From Trichormus variabilis 0441 (GTDB lineage Bacteria > Cyanobacteriota > Cyanobacteriia > Cyanobacteriales > Nostocaceae): 64,000 nt of DNA. The notes under the pieces are model-generated. The model was given only the letters and a program-made list of their open reading frames with translations, was not told the origin of the DNA and made no database searches. This document shows, in pieces, positions 39,561 to 49,525 of the stretch (position 1 is the first letter of the stretch; every line of letters starts with the position of its first letter). The stretch is from NCBI RefSeq assembly GCF_009856605.1, contig NZ_CP047242.1, positions 4,098,001 through 4,162,000 of the forward strand. Direction: 5' to 3'. The translations under genes were made by a program, and so were the position numbers.

Positions 39561-40705
39561 TAGTCATTAGTCATTTGATTAATAGCCAAACAATCACTTT
39601 CCGCCCACCAAGCATAAATAGGTGTTTCACGGTCTGGTAAATTACCAAATGTATTAGGTTGTAAAACATTAATATTAATGCCGTTAATTAATTGGACAAG
39701 ATAATTAACGTGAGTTCCTAAATACATGACATTTATCAGCCTTCCTTCAAAACAGTTATTGAGCGAACTAGGCGGATAAAGGGAAAGTTGAATTTTTTCT
39801 GGTCGTACACTTACAACTACAGATTTTAATAATTCTGCGGGTGTATCTTCATTCCGGGCAACTACAATCGTGAGTCCAGTTTTGGTAACAATTTGAATAT
39901 ATTCAGCTTCTAATACGGTGATTTCACCACTAAACAAATTAGTATCACCGATAAAATCGGCGACAAAGGAAGTTTTAGGACGTTCGTAAATCTCTTGGGG
40001 AGTACCAATTTGTTCAATTTTCCCCTGGTTCATCACCGCAATGCGATCGCTTAAAGATAACGCCTCCTCTTGGTCATGAGTTACCATAATAAAGGTCAAA
40101 CCCAGGTTTTTATGTAAATTTGATAACTCAACCTGCATTTCCTTACGTAACTTTAAATCCAACGCCCCTAAAGGTTCATCTAGTAACACCACAGCCGGAC
40201 GATTCACCAAAGCCCTAGCCAAAGCAACGCGCTGCTGTTGACCACCGGACAGTTGACTAGGAAAGCGCGATCGCAAACTTTCCATTTTTACCAGTTTTAA
40301 AGCCTCTTTAACTCTGCTTTCTACTTCTGATTTCCGGGATTTCTTCAGCCGCAACCCGAAAGCAACATTATCCCAGACGTTAAGGTGATTAAATAGAGCG
40401 TAACTTTGAAATACTGTATTAACTGGTCGGCGGTAAGGGGGAATATTGGTCATCGGCTGACCCTGAATCAATAATTTACCAGCATCAACTTGTTCAAATC
40501 CGGCTATTAAACGTAGTGTCGTTGTCTTACCACAACCAGAAGGGCCGAGAATACTAAAGAATTCCCCTTGTTTTACATCTAAGTCCACTCCATGTACCGC
40601 CGGTTCTTGGTTGAAAAACTTGAACACGTTACGTAGTTCAACATCGAGGGGTAGAAGTGTTTTTACGCCCCTGGGATTCTGCGTGACAGTTTGAGCCATA
40701 TTCAT
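39560..40705 (-). CDS. potA: Polyamine-type ABC transporter ATPase, PotA type
   Basis: A 381-residue ATPase. Walker A GPSGCGKT (54-61), signature [15 protein letters not shown], Walker [13 protein letters not shown] and a C-terminal TOBE domain (about 290-375) are present. First gene of the operon. Its last codons and stop lie in a TTAGTCA heptamer repeat, and the stop overlaps the potD start by one base. I kept the first ATG (MNMAQTV); the second, two codons on, is equally possible. Confidence 0.93.
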   Translation of the reverse strand: MNMAQTVTQNPRGVKTLLPLDVELRNVFKFFNQEPAVHGVDLDVKQGEFFSILGPSGCGKTTTLRLIAGFEQVDAGKLLIQGQPMTNIPPYRRPVNTVFQSYALFNHLNVWDNVAFGLRLKKSRKSEVESRVKEALKLVKMESLRSRFPSQLSGGQQQRVALARALVNRPAVVLLDEPLGALDLKLRKEMQVELSNLHKNLGLTFIMVTHDQEEALSLSDRIAVMNQGKIEQIGTPQEIYERPKTSFVADFIGDTNLFSGEITVLEAEYIQIVTKTGLTIVVARNEDTPAELLKSVVVSVRPEKIQLSLYPPSSLNNCFEGRLINVMYLGTHVNYLVQLINGININVLQPNTFGNLPDRETPIYAWWAESDCLAINQMTND

Positions 40706-41310
40706 CAGTAGAATGCCGTGATCTTACGAGATTTTGTGTATTAATGTAGTCGATTAAGCAAACTCTTCATAGCCTTTGGTTCATTGTAGTCTGCTAAAAA
40801 GATTTGTTTATAAATACACTGACTAGATTGTTACAAGTTGAAGAGGTGTAGGAATTTTTGGGAATTATATACAAGTTACCGACTTTTTGGGAATTTTTAC
40901 CTGTCTTATGCCTCTGCACTGTATATTTATACCTAATCACAGACCACTCATCTTGTTGTACCCGCTTCTTTTGCCATTGGTGGAGTGACCTATGATAAGT
41001 AGAATCGTCCCAGGTTCAAATATGGAATCAGACCGTAGCGTTATCATTCATCCTCGTCACACTTGCTTGCTGCTTCTACTCCCAATAGATAAAGATGCAG
41101 AGACTACATTAACAGGGCAATTACCCATTACCAATCAACACTAACCATGCAAAAAACAAAATGCAGGACTAGTTCAAGATGTACAGAACTGATTTAAAAT
41201 AACTTGCCATAGCTAGATTTATTAGGTGCTATCACCCTAAATAGGGTAATAAAAATATAGGACAATTAACTGCATACAAATATTATTATCTAAGCAATTC
41301 TCTAATTATT
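40706..41310. other. Divergent promoter region of potA and mrdA
   Basis: About 600 bases. A 50-codon frame at 40992-41144 starts MISRIVPGSNMESD and lacks a ribosome site or known motif, so I do not call it a gene. No large repeat is seen. Confidence 0.45.
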
Positions 41311-43143
41311 ATGGCTTTATTGCAACCATCTCCACTACTGGGTAAAAAAGATAAACGAACTGTTGGCAGGGGTTTTCAGTCTACGTTTTTGATTATATTT
41401 ACCCTGCTAATGACGACGGGAATTAGTGCGCGGTTAGTATACTTACAAATTATTGAAGGCTCCCAATTTAAGCGCAAGGCCGAGTCAAACCGGGTTCGGG
41501 TCATCCCTAAACAACCAGAAAGGGGTAATATTTTTGACCGCAATGGCAAACTTTTAGCCAGTACACGTTATCCTCGTTCTATTTATCTGTGGCCGATGGC
41601 TCACACTAAAGCCTCTTGGTCGGTGGTGGGGCCACGTCTGGCAAAAATTTTGGAGATTCCCCAAGAGGAAATCGAAAAGAAATTAGAAGAGGCTGGTGCT
41701 AACTCTTCTTCACTCATTCGCATTGCTCGTAATTTGGATGAAGCCCAAATCACCGCTATCAAGGAATATGAAAGTGAACTTAAAGATGTAGAAATACACA
41801 CGGAAGCTGTGCGCTACTATCCCCACGGAAGAGAATTGGCTCATGTTTTAGGTTATACGCGAGAGTTGACAGCTGAACAGTTAAAAGCTAGGAAGCAAGA
41901 AGGCTATCGCCTTGGTGATGTGATTGGTCAAATGGGCGTGGAAAAAGCCTATGAGAAATCACTGCGGGGTGAATGGGGTGGTCAACAAGTAGAAGTTGAT
42001 GGGGCTGGTAGACCGTTGCGGGTTTTAGGCGAGAAACAAGCTAAAGCTGGTAATGATATACGTTTAACCATAGATTTAGATATGCAGAAAGCAGCAGAGA
42101 AAGCATTAGGCGATCGCAACGGGACAATCATCGCCCTAGACCCGAAAAACGGTGCTGTCCTAGCAATGGTATCTCACCCCACTTTTGACCCCAACATTTT
42201 CTCCAAGCAAAGGCTGACTCAAAAAGACTGGGAATCTGTCCAAGGTGAAGACCATCCTCTGGTCAATCGTGCTTTGAGTGCTTTTCCACCTGCTAGTACT
42301 TTTAAAGTTGTCACGATGACGGCTGGTTTAGAATCAGGTAAATTTTCTCCCAGCACAATATTACAGACATACGGTTCTCTAACTATCGGTGGAACCCGAT
42401 TTGGGGAATGGAATCACGCCGGGTTTGGGCCTTTAGGTTTCGTTGGTGCTATGCAGTGGAGTAGTGATACTTTCTTCTATCAAATTGGTAGAGGAATTGG
42501 CGGCCCCACCTTGATTGAATGGACGCGTAAATATGGGTTTGGTCAGAGAACAGGCTTTGAGTTTGTTTCCGAAGAAGCTAAAGGTGCTGTACCAGATGAG
42601 ACATGGAAACAAAAAGTCTGGAAAATGCCTTGGACTGTTGGCGACACAATTAATATGTCCATTGGTCAAGGCGCGTTATTAACTACTCCCTTACAAGTTG
42701 CGGTTATGTTTGCTGTACCAGCAAATGGTGGCTACCGTGTCCAACCGCATTTGCTCAAAGATAATGAAGAAGCTAGAAGCTGGCGAGAGCTTGTACAGAT
42801 GAAACCGACCACTTTGAAACTTTTGCGCGAGAGTTTACGTAAGGTAATTTCTGATGGTACCGGGAAAGTTTTACATCAGCCGACAATTCCCCCAGTCGCC
42901 GGTAAAAGTGGGACTGCTGAAGCTTGGAAGGGAAGAGTCAAACAAAATCATGCTTGGTTTGGGGCTTACGCTCCTGCTGATAAGCCGGAAATTTTGATTG
43001 TCGCCTTTGCCGAACATTCTGGCGGCGGCGGTGGTAGCGTTGCTGCACCAATGATACTTAAAGTGATGGAAGACTATTTTCAACGCAAATATCCTGGCAA
43101 ATATCAAAAGCCAGCCACTACAGAAGCAGCAAAAACCAGATAA
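41311..43143 (+). CDS. mrdA: Penicillin-binding protein 2 (class B transpeptidase)
   Basis: A 610-residue peptidoglycan transpeptidase of the elongation machinery. One transmembrane helix (about 24-45), the class B dimerisation domain beginning QPERGNIFDRNG, and a transpeptidase domain with Ser329-T-F-K332, Ser384-S-D386 (the SxD form usual in PBP2) and Lys532-S-G-T. The gene is single; no rodA or mreC is adjacent. A strong hairpin follows its stop codon. Confidence 0.94.
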   Translation: MALLQPSPLLGKKDKRTVGRGFQSTFLIIFTLLMTTGISARLVYLQIIEGSQFKRKAESNRVRVIPKQPERGNIFDRNGKLLASTRYPRSIYLWPMAHTKASWSVVGPRLAKILEIPQEEIEKKLEEAGANSSSLIRIARNLDEAQITAIKEYESELKDVEIHTEAVRYYPHGRELAHVLGYTRELTAEQLKARKQEGYRLGDVIGQMGVEKAYEKSLRGEWGGQQVEVDGAGRPLRVLGEKQAKAGNDIRLTIDLDMQKAAEKALGDRNGTIIALDPKNGAVLAMVSHPTFDPNIFSKQRLTQKDWESVQGEDHPLVNRALSAFPPASTFKVVTMTAGLESGKFSPSTILQTYGSLTIGGTRFGEWNHAGFGPLGFVGAMQWSSDTFFYQIGRGIGGPTLIEWTRKYGFGQRTGFEFVSEEAKGAVPDETWKQKVWKMPWTVGDTINMSIGQGALLTTPLQVAVMFAVPANGGYRVQPHLLKDNEEARSWRELVQMKPTTLKLLRESLRKVISDGTGKVLHQPTIPPVAGKSGTAEAWKGRVKQNHAWFGAYAPADKPEILIVAFAEHSGGGGGSVAAPMILKVMEDYFQRKYPGKYQKPATTEAAKTR

Positions 43144-43160
43144 TACTAATTCCCAATAAA

Positions 43161-43201
43161 GAAGCTTAGGGGTAAGACCGTTTACCTTACCCCTAAACTT
43201 C
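43161..43201. terminator. Bidirectional terminator between mrdA and exbD
   Basis: GAAG-C-TTAGGGGTAAG and CTTACCCCTAA-A-CTTC form an 11-bp core stem plus a 4-bp outer stem around a 9-base loop, followed by CTTTTAATT. It lies between convergent genes. Confidence 0.7.
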
Positions 43202-43235
43202 CTTTTAATTACAAATTACAAATTATGAATTAGCC

Positions 43236-43640
43236 TTAACGTTTTTGAGTGGCGATCGCTAATTTTGCTCCCTGTACCTGACGTACTTGATCCATGATGG
43301 CCACTACCTTACCATGTCCTACTCTTTCATCAGCATTAATAACTACTAGGGCTTCCTGGTTAGCACCAACTAGGTTACGTAACTGTCCCGCCACAGCATC
43401 AACTAGAATCGGTTGACGATTCAAGCTAACCGCCCCTTGTTCATCTACCGTGATCGTAATCTTTGCAGGTACTTGCTGTTGTTTTGCCGTTGCCGCTTTT
43501 GGTAAATTAACTGGCAAGCCTTCTGAACGAGTTAAAAACAGCGTAGACATGATAAAAAATGTCAAAATCGCAAAAATCACATCGATCATCGGCACAATGT
43601 TGATCTGTGCTGGAATATCTGGCTCATCTTGTAGACGCAT
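43236..43640 (-). CDS. exbD: Biopolymer transport protein ExbD
   Basis: A 134-residue ExbD/TolR protein: a short cytoplasmic N-terminus (MRLQDEPDIPAQINIVPMID), one transmembrane helix with the proton-relay Asp (VPMIDVIFAILTFFIM), and a periplasmic domain. With ExbB it uses the proton gradient to drive a TonB-like protein. It overlaps the end of exbB by 17 bases and has its own ribosome site (AGAGAGGA). Confidence 0.93.
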   Translation of the reverse strand: MRLQDEPDIPAQINIVPMIDVIFAILTFFIMSTLFLTRSEGLPVNLPKAATAKQQQVPAKITITVDEQGAVSLNRQPILVDAVAGQLRNLVGANQEALVVINADERVGHGKVVAIMDQVRQVQGAKLAIATQKR

Positions 43641-44277
43641 AAGTCCTCTCTCCTCTTTCGTAGCGGCGGCGGTAAAGTAATTCTAATTGACCGCCATACT
43701 CCTGAAATAGTGCCATCTGTCTGGTGTAAAGTCCCCGAAAGGAGTTGGCAAAAAACAGTGTGAATATTGCCACTACCAATCCTGCTGCTGTAGATACTAA
43801 AGCTTCACTAATACCCGCCGTCACACCTGCGGTTTTTGTCCCTCCCACATCACCAATATCTAAAGAAGCGAAGGAAGTAATCAAACCTAACACTGTACCC
43901 AGCAAACCTAAGAGCGGTGCTAAACCGATAATTGTGTCGAAAATATTTTGAAATCGCTTGAGTACGGGGATTTCGGCTTGAGCTTCGCTTTCTAGCGCCA
44001 GGCGAAATTCCTCCGGTGTTGGTTCTTCTAATTCCAAAGCCGATAAAAAGACACGCGCCAGTGGTAAATCTACATTTTTTCTGAGTTTATCTATTGCGCC
44101 AACTACATTATCTAGCCGATAGAGGTTCAACACATCTCTAACTACGCGCTGTTGGCGATTGTTGATTTTTAGCCAAAATCTGGCACGCTCAACAATCAAT
44201 GCTACTCCCAACACAGAAAAACCTAACAGAGGCCACATGACTACGCCGCCTGCTGCAAAAAGATTTTGGATTCCCAT
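43624..44277 (-). CDS. exbB: Biopolymer transport protein ExbB (MotA/TolQ/ExbB)
   Basis: A 217-residue proton channel subunit with three transmembrane helices (about 10-30, 110-135, 150-175). The last pair contains the family signature IGLAPLLGLLGTVLGLITSF and ISEALVSTAAGLVVAIFTL. First gene of exbB-exbD. Its natural partner may be the TonB-like protein encoded at 30087-31610, 12 kb away. Start ATG at 44277 has GAGG ten bases upstream. Confidence 0.94.
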   Translation of the reverse strand: MGIQNLFAAGGVVMWPLLGFSVLGVALIVERARFWLKINNRQQRVVRDVLNLYRLDNVVGAIDKLRKNVDLPLARVFLSALELEEPTPEEFRLALESEAQAEIPVLKRFQNIFDTIIGLAPLLGLLGTVLGLITSFASLDIGDVGGTKTAGVTAGISEALVSTAAGLVVAIFTLFFANSFRGLYTRQMALFQEYGGQLELLYRRRYERGERTYASTR

Positions 44278-44925
44278 TTACTGCCTCATCATGAATCAAA
44301 AACCAGATTAGCAGAATCCTCTGGTAAATTGATACTCTTTGTCAAGAGTACCTCAAATATGATGCAAATTATTCTCAAATTCTTGAGGTTGTATTCAGCA
44401 TCAATTGCATCATAAATATTGACAAGAGTCATGGGGAGAGTATCTGTAAAGTTACTCCCAAGGCTTTTTATGCTAAATCAGAATACTTAAGAATCTGGTT
44501 TTTAGATTGGATATGCCGTAAACTTGTGCAAACTTCCACACATCGCTTGAGAATTTGATTTTCTATTGTCAATGTTAATATCTTAACTATTGATAATTAA
44601 TAGCAAAAAATGTACTTAACAGTGAGTAATGATAAATTCGCAGATGGTAATTTTTGAGTTTGTTAGGACTTACGCACCCAGATTTTCTGTTGAGGCCGGG
44701 TGTAAAGGTTTCAAACATTTATACCCCTAAACCCCTATACCCTTACACCCTTCTTCCAAGTCTTGATATTTCGTTTTCATGCGTAAGTCCTATTTGTTAT
44801 CAATTGCGTAATTTCTATGCTTGCTAAATGTCATCTTTTCCCTACTCCCTGGTATATTACTCATGACCTATGGTCAACATCAGCGATAACATAGGTATTT
44901 AAAGGAACTTTGCAAATCCAATGTG
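44278..44925. other. Divergent intergenic region with a MITE-like insertion
   Basis: About 650 bases between exbB and the beta-barrel-type gene. It holds the TA-flanked element at 44665-44791. The remainder is A+T-rich with no gene. Confidence 0.5.
44665..44791. mobile_element. MITE-like element with 12-bp ends and TA flanks
   Basis: Perfect terminal inverted repeats AGGACTTACGCA (44665-44676) and TGCGTAAGTCCT (44780-44791). Taking GGACTTACGCA as the end, the element is flanked by TA on both sides, the target duplication of IS630/Tc1-mariner elements. It is 127 bp with no reading frame. A second intact copy is at 56115 and decayed ones at 29938 and about 52030-52130. Confidence 0.75.
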
Positions 44926-44936
44926 GTGTGAGGAGT
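44926..44936 (+). promoter_or_regulatory. Possible Yfr1 small-RNA target site over the ribosome-binding site
   Basis: The 11 bases GTGTGAGGAGT are the exact reverse complement of ACUCCUCACAC, the conserved single-stranded motif of the cyanobacterial small RNA Yfr1. They include the GAGGAG ribosome site and end 6 bases before the ATG at 44943. In Prochlorococcus, Yfr1 represses porin mRNAs by pairing with this motif. Targeting here is inferred. Confidence 0.5.
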
Positions 44937-44942
44937 CGGGTG

Positions 44943-45437
44943 ATGAAGTATTTACCTTATTTAGTGGCAATTGTGGGAACTAGTTCTGCTTTGAGTCTCG
45001 TGATTAATACTCAACCAGTACAAGCGCAAGTTGCATATGGTAGCTATGTCGGTGTTGGACCAACTGTTGGTTTGACCGATAGTATCCAAGTTGGTGGGGT
45101 GCTAGCTTTCCGCTACAAACTGCTAGAATCACCAATTTCTTTTCGCGCTCAAGCTTTAGTTGGACAAAATACCGCAGTCGTACCTACAGTATCCTATGAC
45201 CTCCCTTTAAATTGGCAAACAGATGCTTACTTAGGCGCGGGATTAGTTTTAACTGGCGGTAATAGTGCTTCTCCTGTCGGTGACAAAATTAGTTTTGCCC
45301 TACAACCCGGTATTGATTATGTCGTTCCTAACAGTAATACTGTGTTGTTTGGTAATGCCATCATCGCCTTTGATGCTTATCGTAACGGTGGCGGCGCAGC
45401 TGTCTCTGTTCAAGGTGGTGTAGGTTTGAGGTTTTAA
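44943..45437 (+). CDS. Small secreted beta-rich protein, possibly outer-membrane
   Basis: A 164-residue protein with a clear signal peptide (YLPYLVAIVGTSSALSLVI, cleavage after VQA). The mature part alternates polar and hydrophobic residues and is rich in Gly, with repeated strand-like segments (GSYVGVGPTVGLTDSIQVG, FRAQALVGQNTAVVPTVSYD, AAVSVQGGVGLRF). The ending in aromatic Phe suits an outer-membrane beta-barrel. I do not recognise a named family. The ATG at 44943 is chosen because GAGGAG lies 7 bases upstream. Its leader holds the exact complement of the Yfr1 motif, in line with known outer-membrane targets. Confidence 0.72.
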   Translation: MKYLPYLVAIVGTSSALSLVINTQPVQAQVAYGSYVGVGPTVGLTDSIQVGGVLAFRYKLLESPISFRAQALVGQNTAVVPTVSYDLPLNWQTDAYLGAGLVLTGGNSASPVGDKISFALQPGIDYVVPNSNTVLFGNAIIAFDAYRNGGGAAVSVQGGVGLRF

Positions 45438-45483
45438 ATACATAGCAACAAAGTATGAAAACAAAAAACCTGAGTCTTGCTAT

Positions 45484-45544
45484 GGACGCAGAGGCATAAG
45501 AGTATAAGCATTCAAACACCTGGTACTCTTATATCTTTGCGTCC
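45484..45544. repeat. Imperfect inverted repeat after the beta-rich protein gene
   Basis: GGACGCAGAGGCATAAGAGTA and TACTCTTATATCTTTGCGTCC (21 bases each) pair at 18 positions around a 19-base loop, starting 47 bases after the stop codon. It may stabilise or end the transcript, or be a mobile repeat; CTTTGCGTCC-type palindromes are frequent in this genus. Confidence 0.55.
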
Positions 45545-45736
45545 ACTTATCATGACCTTGCAGCATCAATATCTAATGATTTTGCTAGGGAAAATCTTAC
45601 TGTCTATGATACACATCAATTTTTTACTATTGAATAACTTCTATCAATAGAAAACTGCGGTAAATATTTATAAGAAAAAGTTTACAAAGTTTAATAGAAT
45701 AGATTCATTCACCAATAAGTATTTTTGCTTAATAAC

Positions 45737-47422
45737 ATGATGGCGGATGGATTTCCTTGGCTGACCGCGATTATATTACTACCACTCGTTGCTTCTGCAT
45801 TTATTCCCCTGCTGCCTGATAAAGAAGGTAAGCTCGTGCGATGGTATGCCTTGGGTGTAGGAATCGCGGATTTTGTTTTGATGTGCTATACCTTTTGGCA
45901 CCATTACGATGCAAGCAGTGCGACTTTTCAACTAGTGGAGAAATATGATTGGGTACCTCAGATAGGTTTTAGCTGGGCGGTCTCAGTCGATGGAATATCC
46001 ATGCCACTAGTGTTGCTGGCAGGATTTGTGACGACCCTTTCTATGTTGGCTGCATGGCAAGTTAATCTCAAGCCTCGCCTGTTTTATTTCTTAATGTTGG
46101 TGTTGTATTCTGCCCAAATCGGGGTATTTGTCGCCCAAGATTTGCTGTTATTCTTCATTATGTGGGAACTGGAATTGGTTCCTGTTTACTTGCTTGTCTC
46201 GATTTGGGGCGGACAGAAACGCCGCTACGCTGCGACAAAGTTCTTGCTTTATACAGCAGCAGCTTCAATTTTCATCTTAATCGCTGGGCTGGCAATGGCT
46301 CTCCACGGCGATAATACTACTTTCGATATTGTCGAACTCGGTGCGAAAAACTATCCTCTGGCTTTAGAGTTATTACTTTATGCTGGATTACTAATTGCCT
46401 TTGGTGTGAAGCTGGCAATTTTTCCCTTACACACCTGGTTGCCTGATGCCCACGGTGAAGCTTCAGCACCTGTATCGATGATTTTGGCAGGGGTGCTTCT
46501 AAAAATGGGTGGTTACGGACTAATTCGCCTGAATTTGGAATTACTGCCAGACGCTCATATTTACTTTGCTCCAGTGTTAGCAACTTTGGGTGTAATCAAT
46601 ATTATCTATGGCGGTTTGAACTCCTTTGCTCAAACTCATATGAAGCGCCGCCTTGCTTATTCTTCCGTTTCCCACATGGGGTTTGTGCTGCTGGGTATTG
46701 CCTCTTTCACCGATGTGGGTGTGAGTGGTGCTATGCTGCAAATGCTTTCACACGGTTTGATTGCGGCGGTGTTGTTCTTCTTGGCTGGTGTAACATACGA
46801 TCGCACCCATACAATGGCGATGGATAATTTGGGTGGTATCGGTCAAGCTATGCCCAAAGTGTTCGCTTTGTTTACCGCCGGCACAATGGCATCTTTGGCA
46901 CTTCCAGGAATGAGTGGCTTTGTCAGCGAACTTAAGGTGTTTATTGGTGTTACCACTAGCGACATTTACAGTCCGACATTCTGCACCGTTATGGTATTCC
47001 TCGCCGCAGTAGGAGTTATCTTAACGCCGATTTATCTACTGTCTATGTTGAGACAAGTATTTTACGGCACTGGTGCAGAACTCAGTTGCAATATTAACAA
47101 TGGTGCTTACGAGAACCAGGAAGATGAAGGAACAGCTTGCTTTGGTACAGACTGTCTCTTACCAGGGGAAGCTGTATACAGAGATGCCAGTATCCGGGAA
47201 GTATTTATTGCTGCGTCCTTCTTGGTGTTGATTATTGGTGTAGGTGTCTATCCTAAAATCGCTACGCAACTTTACGATGTGAAAACCGTAGCAGTTAATA
47301 CTCAGGTACGCCAATCCTATACCCAAATTGCCCAAAGCAATCCTCAGATATATGCTAAAGGTTTCTTTGCTCCCAAAATTGTAGAGCCTGAAGTCATGGC
47401 GGTTTCGGGAATGATCAAATAA
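45737..47422 (+). CDS. ndhD: NAD(P)H-quinone oxidoreductase subunit 4 (NdhD)
   Basis: A proton-pumping membrane subunit of thylakoid NDH-1, about 561 residues with some 14 helices. The family core is clear: [42 protein letters not shown] and [14 protein letters not shown]. It stands alone, without ndhF or cupA beside it, so it is one of the multiple ndhD copies of cyanobacteria. The paralogue type (respiratory D1/D2 or CO2-uptake D3/D4) is not certain, but the absence of cup genes favours D1/D2. I prefer the ATG at 45737 (MMADGFPWL) to a TTG four codons earlier. Confidence 0.95.
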
Positions 47423-47448
47423 TCCCATCATTTAGATAATAAGTTAGG

Positions 47449-47479
47449 CGATCGCTTCTTTGTGGGGCGATCGTTTTTT
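47449..47479 (+). terminator. Intrinsic terminator of ndhD built from HIP1 sequences
   Basis: CGATCGC and GCGATCG form a 7-bp stem around an 11-base loop, followed by six T. It lies 27 bases after the ndhD stop. The stem halves are parts of a HIP1 octamer and a near-HIP1. Confidence 0.7.
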
Positions 47480-47541
47480 CTTTGGTTTTATTGATAATTC
47501 GGCTCTTAAAATAAAGATAAACTTACCTTTCCATAAGTATT

Positions 47542-48117
47542 ATGAGTATCGCTACTACTAAACGTTTCACCGTAGCTGAATATCACCGTCTAATTGAACT
47601 CGGCTTTTTTGCTGAAAATGACCGATTTGAGCTAATTACAGGAGAAATAGTTCAGATGACATATAAGGGTAAACCTCATGCAGTTTGCGAAACTCGTTTA
47701 GAGAGGGAACTATACAAGTTGGTAGGAGATATGGCAACTCTACGAGGACAACAACCAATTACATTATCAAATTATAGTGAGCCGGAACCAGATAGAGTAA
47801 TTGTTAAAAATCGAGATGATGATTATCTTACTTCTCACCCTAATGCTGTTGATATATTACTGTTAATTGAAATTGCAGATTCATCTTTGAAATATGACCA
47901 AGAAATTAAATTACCTGTTTATGCTGAAGCAGGTATTGTCGATTATTGGATATTTAATTTAGTAGATAAATGTCTTGAGTGTTATAGCGAACCTTATCAG
48001 GATTTGCAAGGTAGGTTTGGATATCGAAGTAAGTTAGTTTATCTACCAAATGAGTCGGTTAATTTACCAATTTTTTCTGATTTAGTTCTGAATTTATCAA
48101 AGGTTTTTCCTAGTTAG
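47542..48117 (+). CDS. Uma2 family (DUF820) endonuclease-like protein
   Basis: A 191-residue protein of the Uma2 family, a PD-(D/E)XK fold expanded massively in cyanobacteria. It begins with the family's FTVAEYHRLIELGFFAENDR and LITGEIVQM. The active-site positions read EPEPDRVIV and DILLLIEIADSS, with the following KYDQEIKLPVYAEAGIVDYW. The usual second-strand Lys is present only as K in EIKLP. Function of these proteins is unproven. It is monocistronic. Confidence 0.9.
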   Translation: MSIATTKRFTVAEYHRLIELGFFAENDRFELITGEIVQMTYKGKPHAVCETRLERELYKLVGDMATLRGQQPITLSNYSEPEPDRVIVKNRDDDYLTSHPNAVDILLLIEIADSSLKYDQEIKLPVYAEAGIVDYWIFNLVDKCLECYSEPYQDLQGRFGYRSKLVYLPNESVNLPIFSDLVLNLSKVFPS

Positions 48118-48148
48118 GGTATCTCGACTAAAGCCCTTGCTGTAAAAT

Positions 48149-49525
48149 TTAAATCAATCCTTCCATCGCTTGTTGTAGATTATTTGTTAAATCAGCAACA
48201 GCTTGTCTTGCACCTAAACGACTCTCTTTATACTTGGGATACAAATCCGATACAGATAGCGGTTCACCAATAGTAATCTTGACTTTTTGCTTGCCTAACT
48301 TGGGGCGATTAAAAGATTTTGTACCTTGGATTTTTGCTAACATCTGCCAAACAATTAACACTGTTTCCGCAAACCTTTCTACTGTTGGTTTTTCGCGGAT
48401 ATAATTACCGGAAACAGCCACGAAACTTTCAACTAATCTCATATGCCACATTCTGGCGTTAGCTTCTTCTGCAACTCTATCGCCTAATGCCCGTTCAACG
48501 GCAGATAATCCTTTAATATCTTTGTAATCTTCCCTAAATATATAATTCCACCCGGCTTGCTCTACCCGGCGACAGCGATCGCTTAATTGTCCCTTTGGTT
48601 GTAAATTAAAATACTGCTCTGCTATTTCTAATGCAGCATTTAACAAGGCTTGTAAGCGTAATTTCAAGGCTTCATTACGATTATCGCTCGCCCCTTCCGT
48701 TACTGGAGATAACTTGAGATGATAAAACCGCGTGTAAAACTGTTCCATCAAAGACAGCAGATGTTCTGCCAAAGTCAACAAACGCGGGTAAAGTGACTCC
48801 AAATCAGGAACTTGGGTTTTAGTGCTTGTATCTACAGGTAAACCGCTAGCCACAGCCAACTCATCTAAAAGTTGGGCGATCGCTTGCCAAGGTGCATCAA
48901 CGTAACTATATTTAATCCCAACTGGTACAATTAAAACCTGCTCGGTACGTCCGGCTTTGTGCAAATCTTCAGCACACCAAAAACCCATTTGGGCAATACC
49001 TGGTTCTAATGGGCTAATCATTTCCGATAAACCATTAGTAGCACCTTCTGGGGCAGCCGCCATCGGAAATTTGCCATTGGCGAACAAATCCCGCGCCGAA
49101 CGTAACCCTGTCCAGTCAGCCTTACCCCTCTGTATGGGAGTCCCACCCAACTGAGATGCAAGCCAACCAACATAGTCACCAGCCCAGAGGGGAATGCCGC
49201 GATCGTAGATAAAATGAGCATGAATGGGAGATTGTAGTGCTATACCCTGCTGTCGTGCTACCCTTGGCACGAGTTGTGAAAGCAAATAAACCAAAGAAAA
49301 TGGATCTTCCGTTTGTGGATGGCGAAACGCCAGTAAAAAGCGAATTTTACCCCCTTGAAACTCGCGGTAGAGATTTGCTAAAACCTCAGCATTGTCTGCT
49401 TCAATTTGGTTAATGGCTGTTTGAGAACGAATCCAAGTTGGTAGAAACAGGTGAACAAATCGCAGAAGTAAGGGATTAAAGGCTGGGGGGATAAATTTTA
49501 GAGGTGGTTGTGCTTGGTAAATCAT
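48149..49525 (-). CDS. PlsC-like acyltransferase
   Basis: A 458-residue protein with the glycerolphosphate acyltransferase motifs: H69-P-Q-T-E-D74 (the catalytic HX4D) and, about 90 residues on, FPMAAAPEGATN in place of the usual EGTRS. The length exceeds simple PlsC enzymes (~240 residues); the C-terminal 200 residues are helical and unassigned. It may acylate lysophospholipids or a related substrate. Its ATG lies at the edge of a G-rich heptamer repeat that fills the space to proS. Confidence 0.78.
   Translation of the reverse strand: MIYQAQPPLKFIPPAFNPLLLRFVHLFLPTWIRSQTAINQIEADNAEVLANLYREFQGGKIRFLLAFRHPQTEDPFSLVYLLSQLVPRVARQQGIALQSPIHAHFIYDRGIPLWAGDYVGWLASQLGGTPIQRGKADWTGLRSARDLFANGKFPMAAAPEGATNGLSEMISPLEPGIAQMGFWCAEDLHKAGRTEQVLIVPVGIKYSYVDAPWQAIAQLLDELAVASGLPVDTSTKTQVPDLESLYPRLLTLAEHLLSLMEQFYTRFYHLKLSPVTEGASDNRNEALKLRLQALLNAALEIAEQYFNLQPKGQLSDRCRRVEQAGWNYIFREDYKDIKGLSAVERALGDRVAEEANARMWHMRLVESFVAVSGNYIREKPTVERFAETVLIVWQMLAKIQGTKSFNRPKLGKQKVKITIGEPLSVSDLYPKYKESRLGARQAVADLTNNLQQAMEGLI

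Noticed and set aside
41000..41040. tRNA-like GGTTCAAAT segment
   Set aside because: No acceptor or anticodon stems can be drawn around it.
40992..41144. 50-codon frame between potA and mrdA
   Set aside because: No ribosome site and no similarity I recognise; likely chance.
44922..44942. A Yfr1 gene itself on the minus strand
   Set aside because: The motif ACTCCTCACAC is there, but the expected flanking hairpin and terminator are not; a target site on the plus strand fits better.
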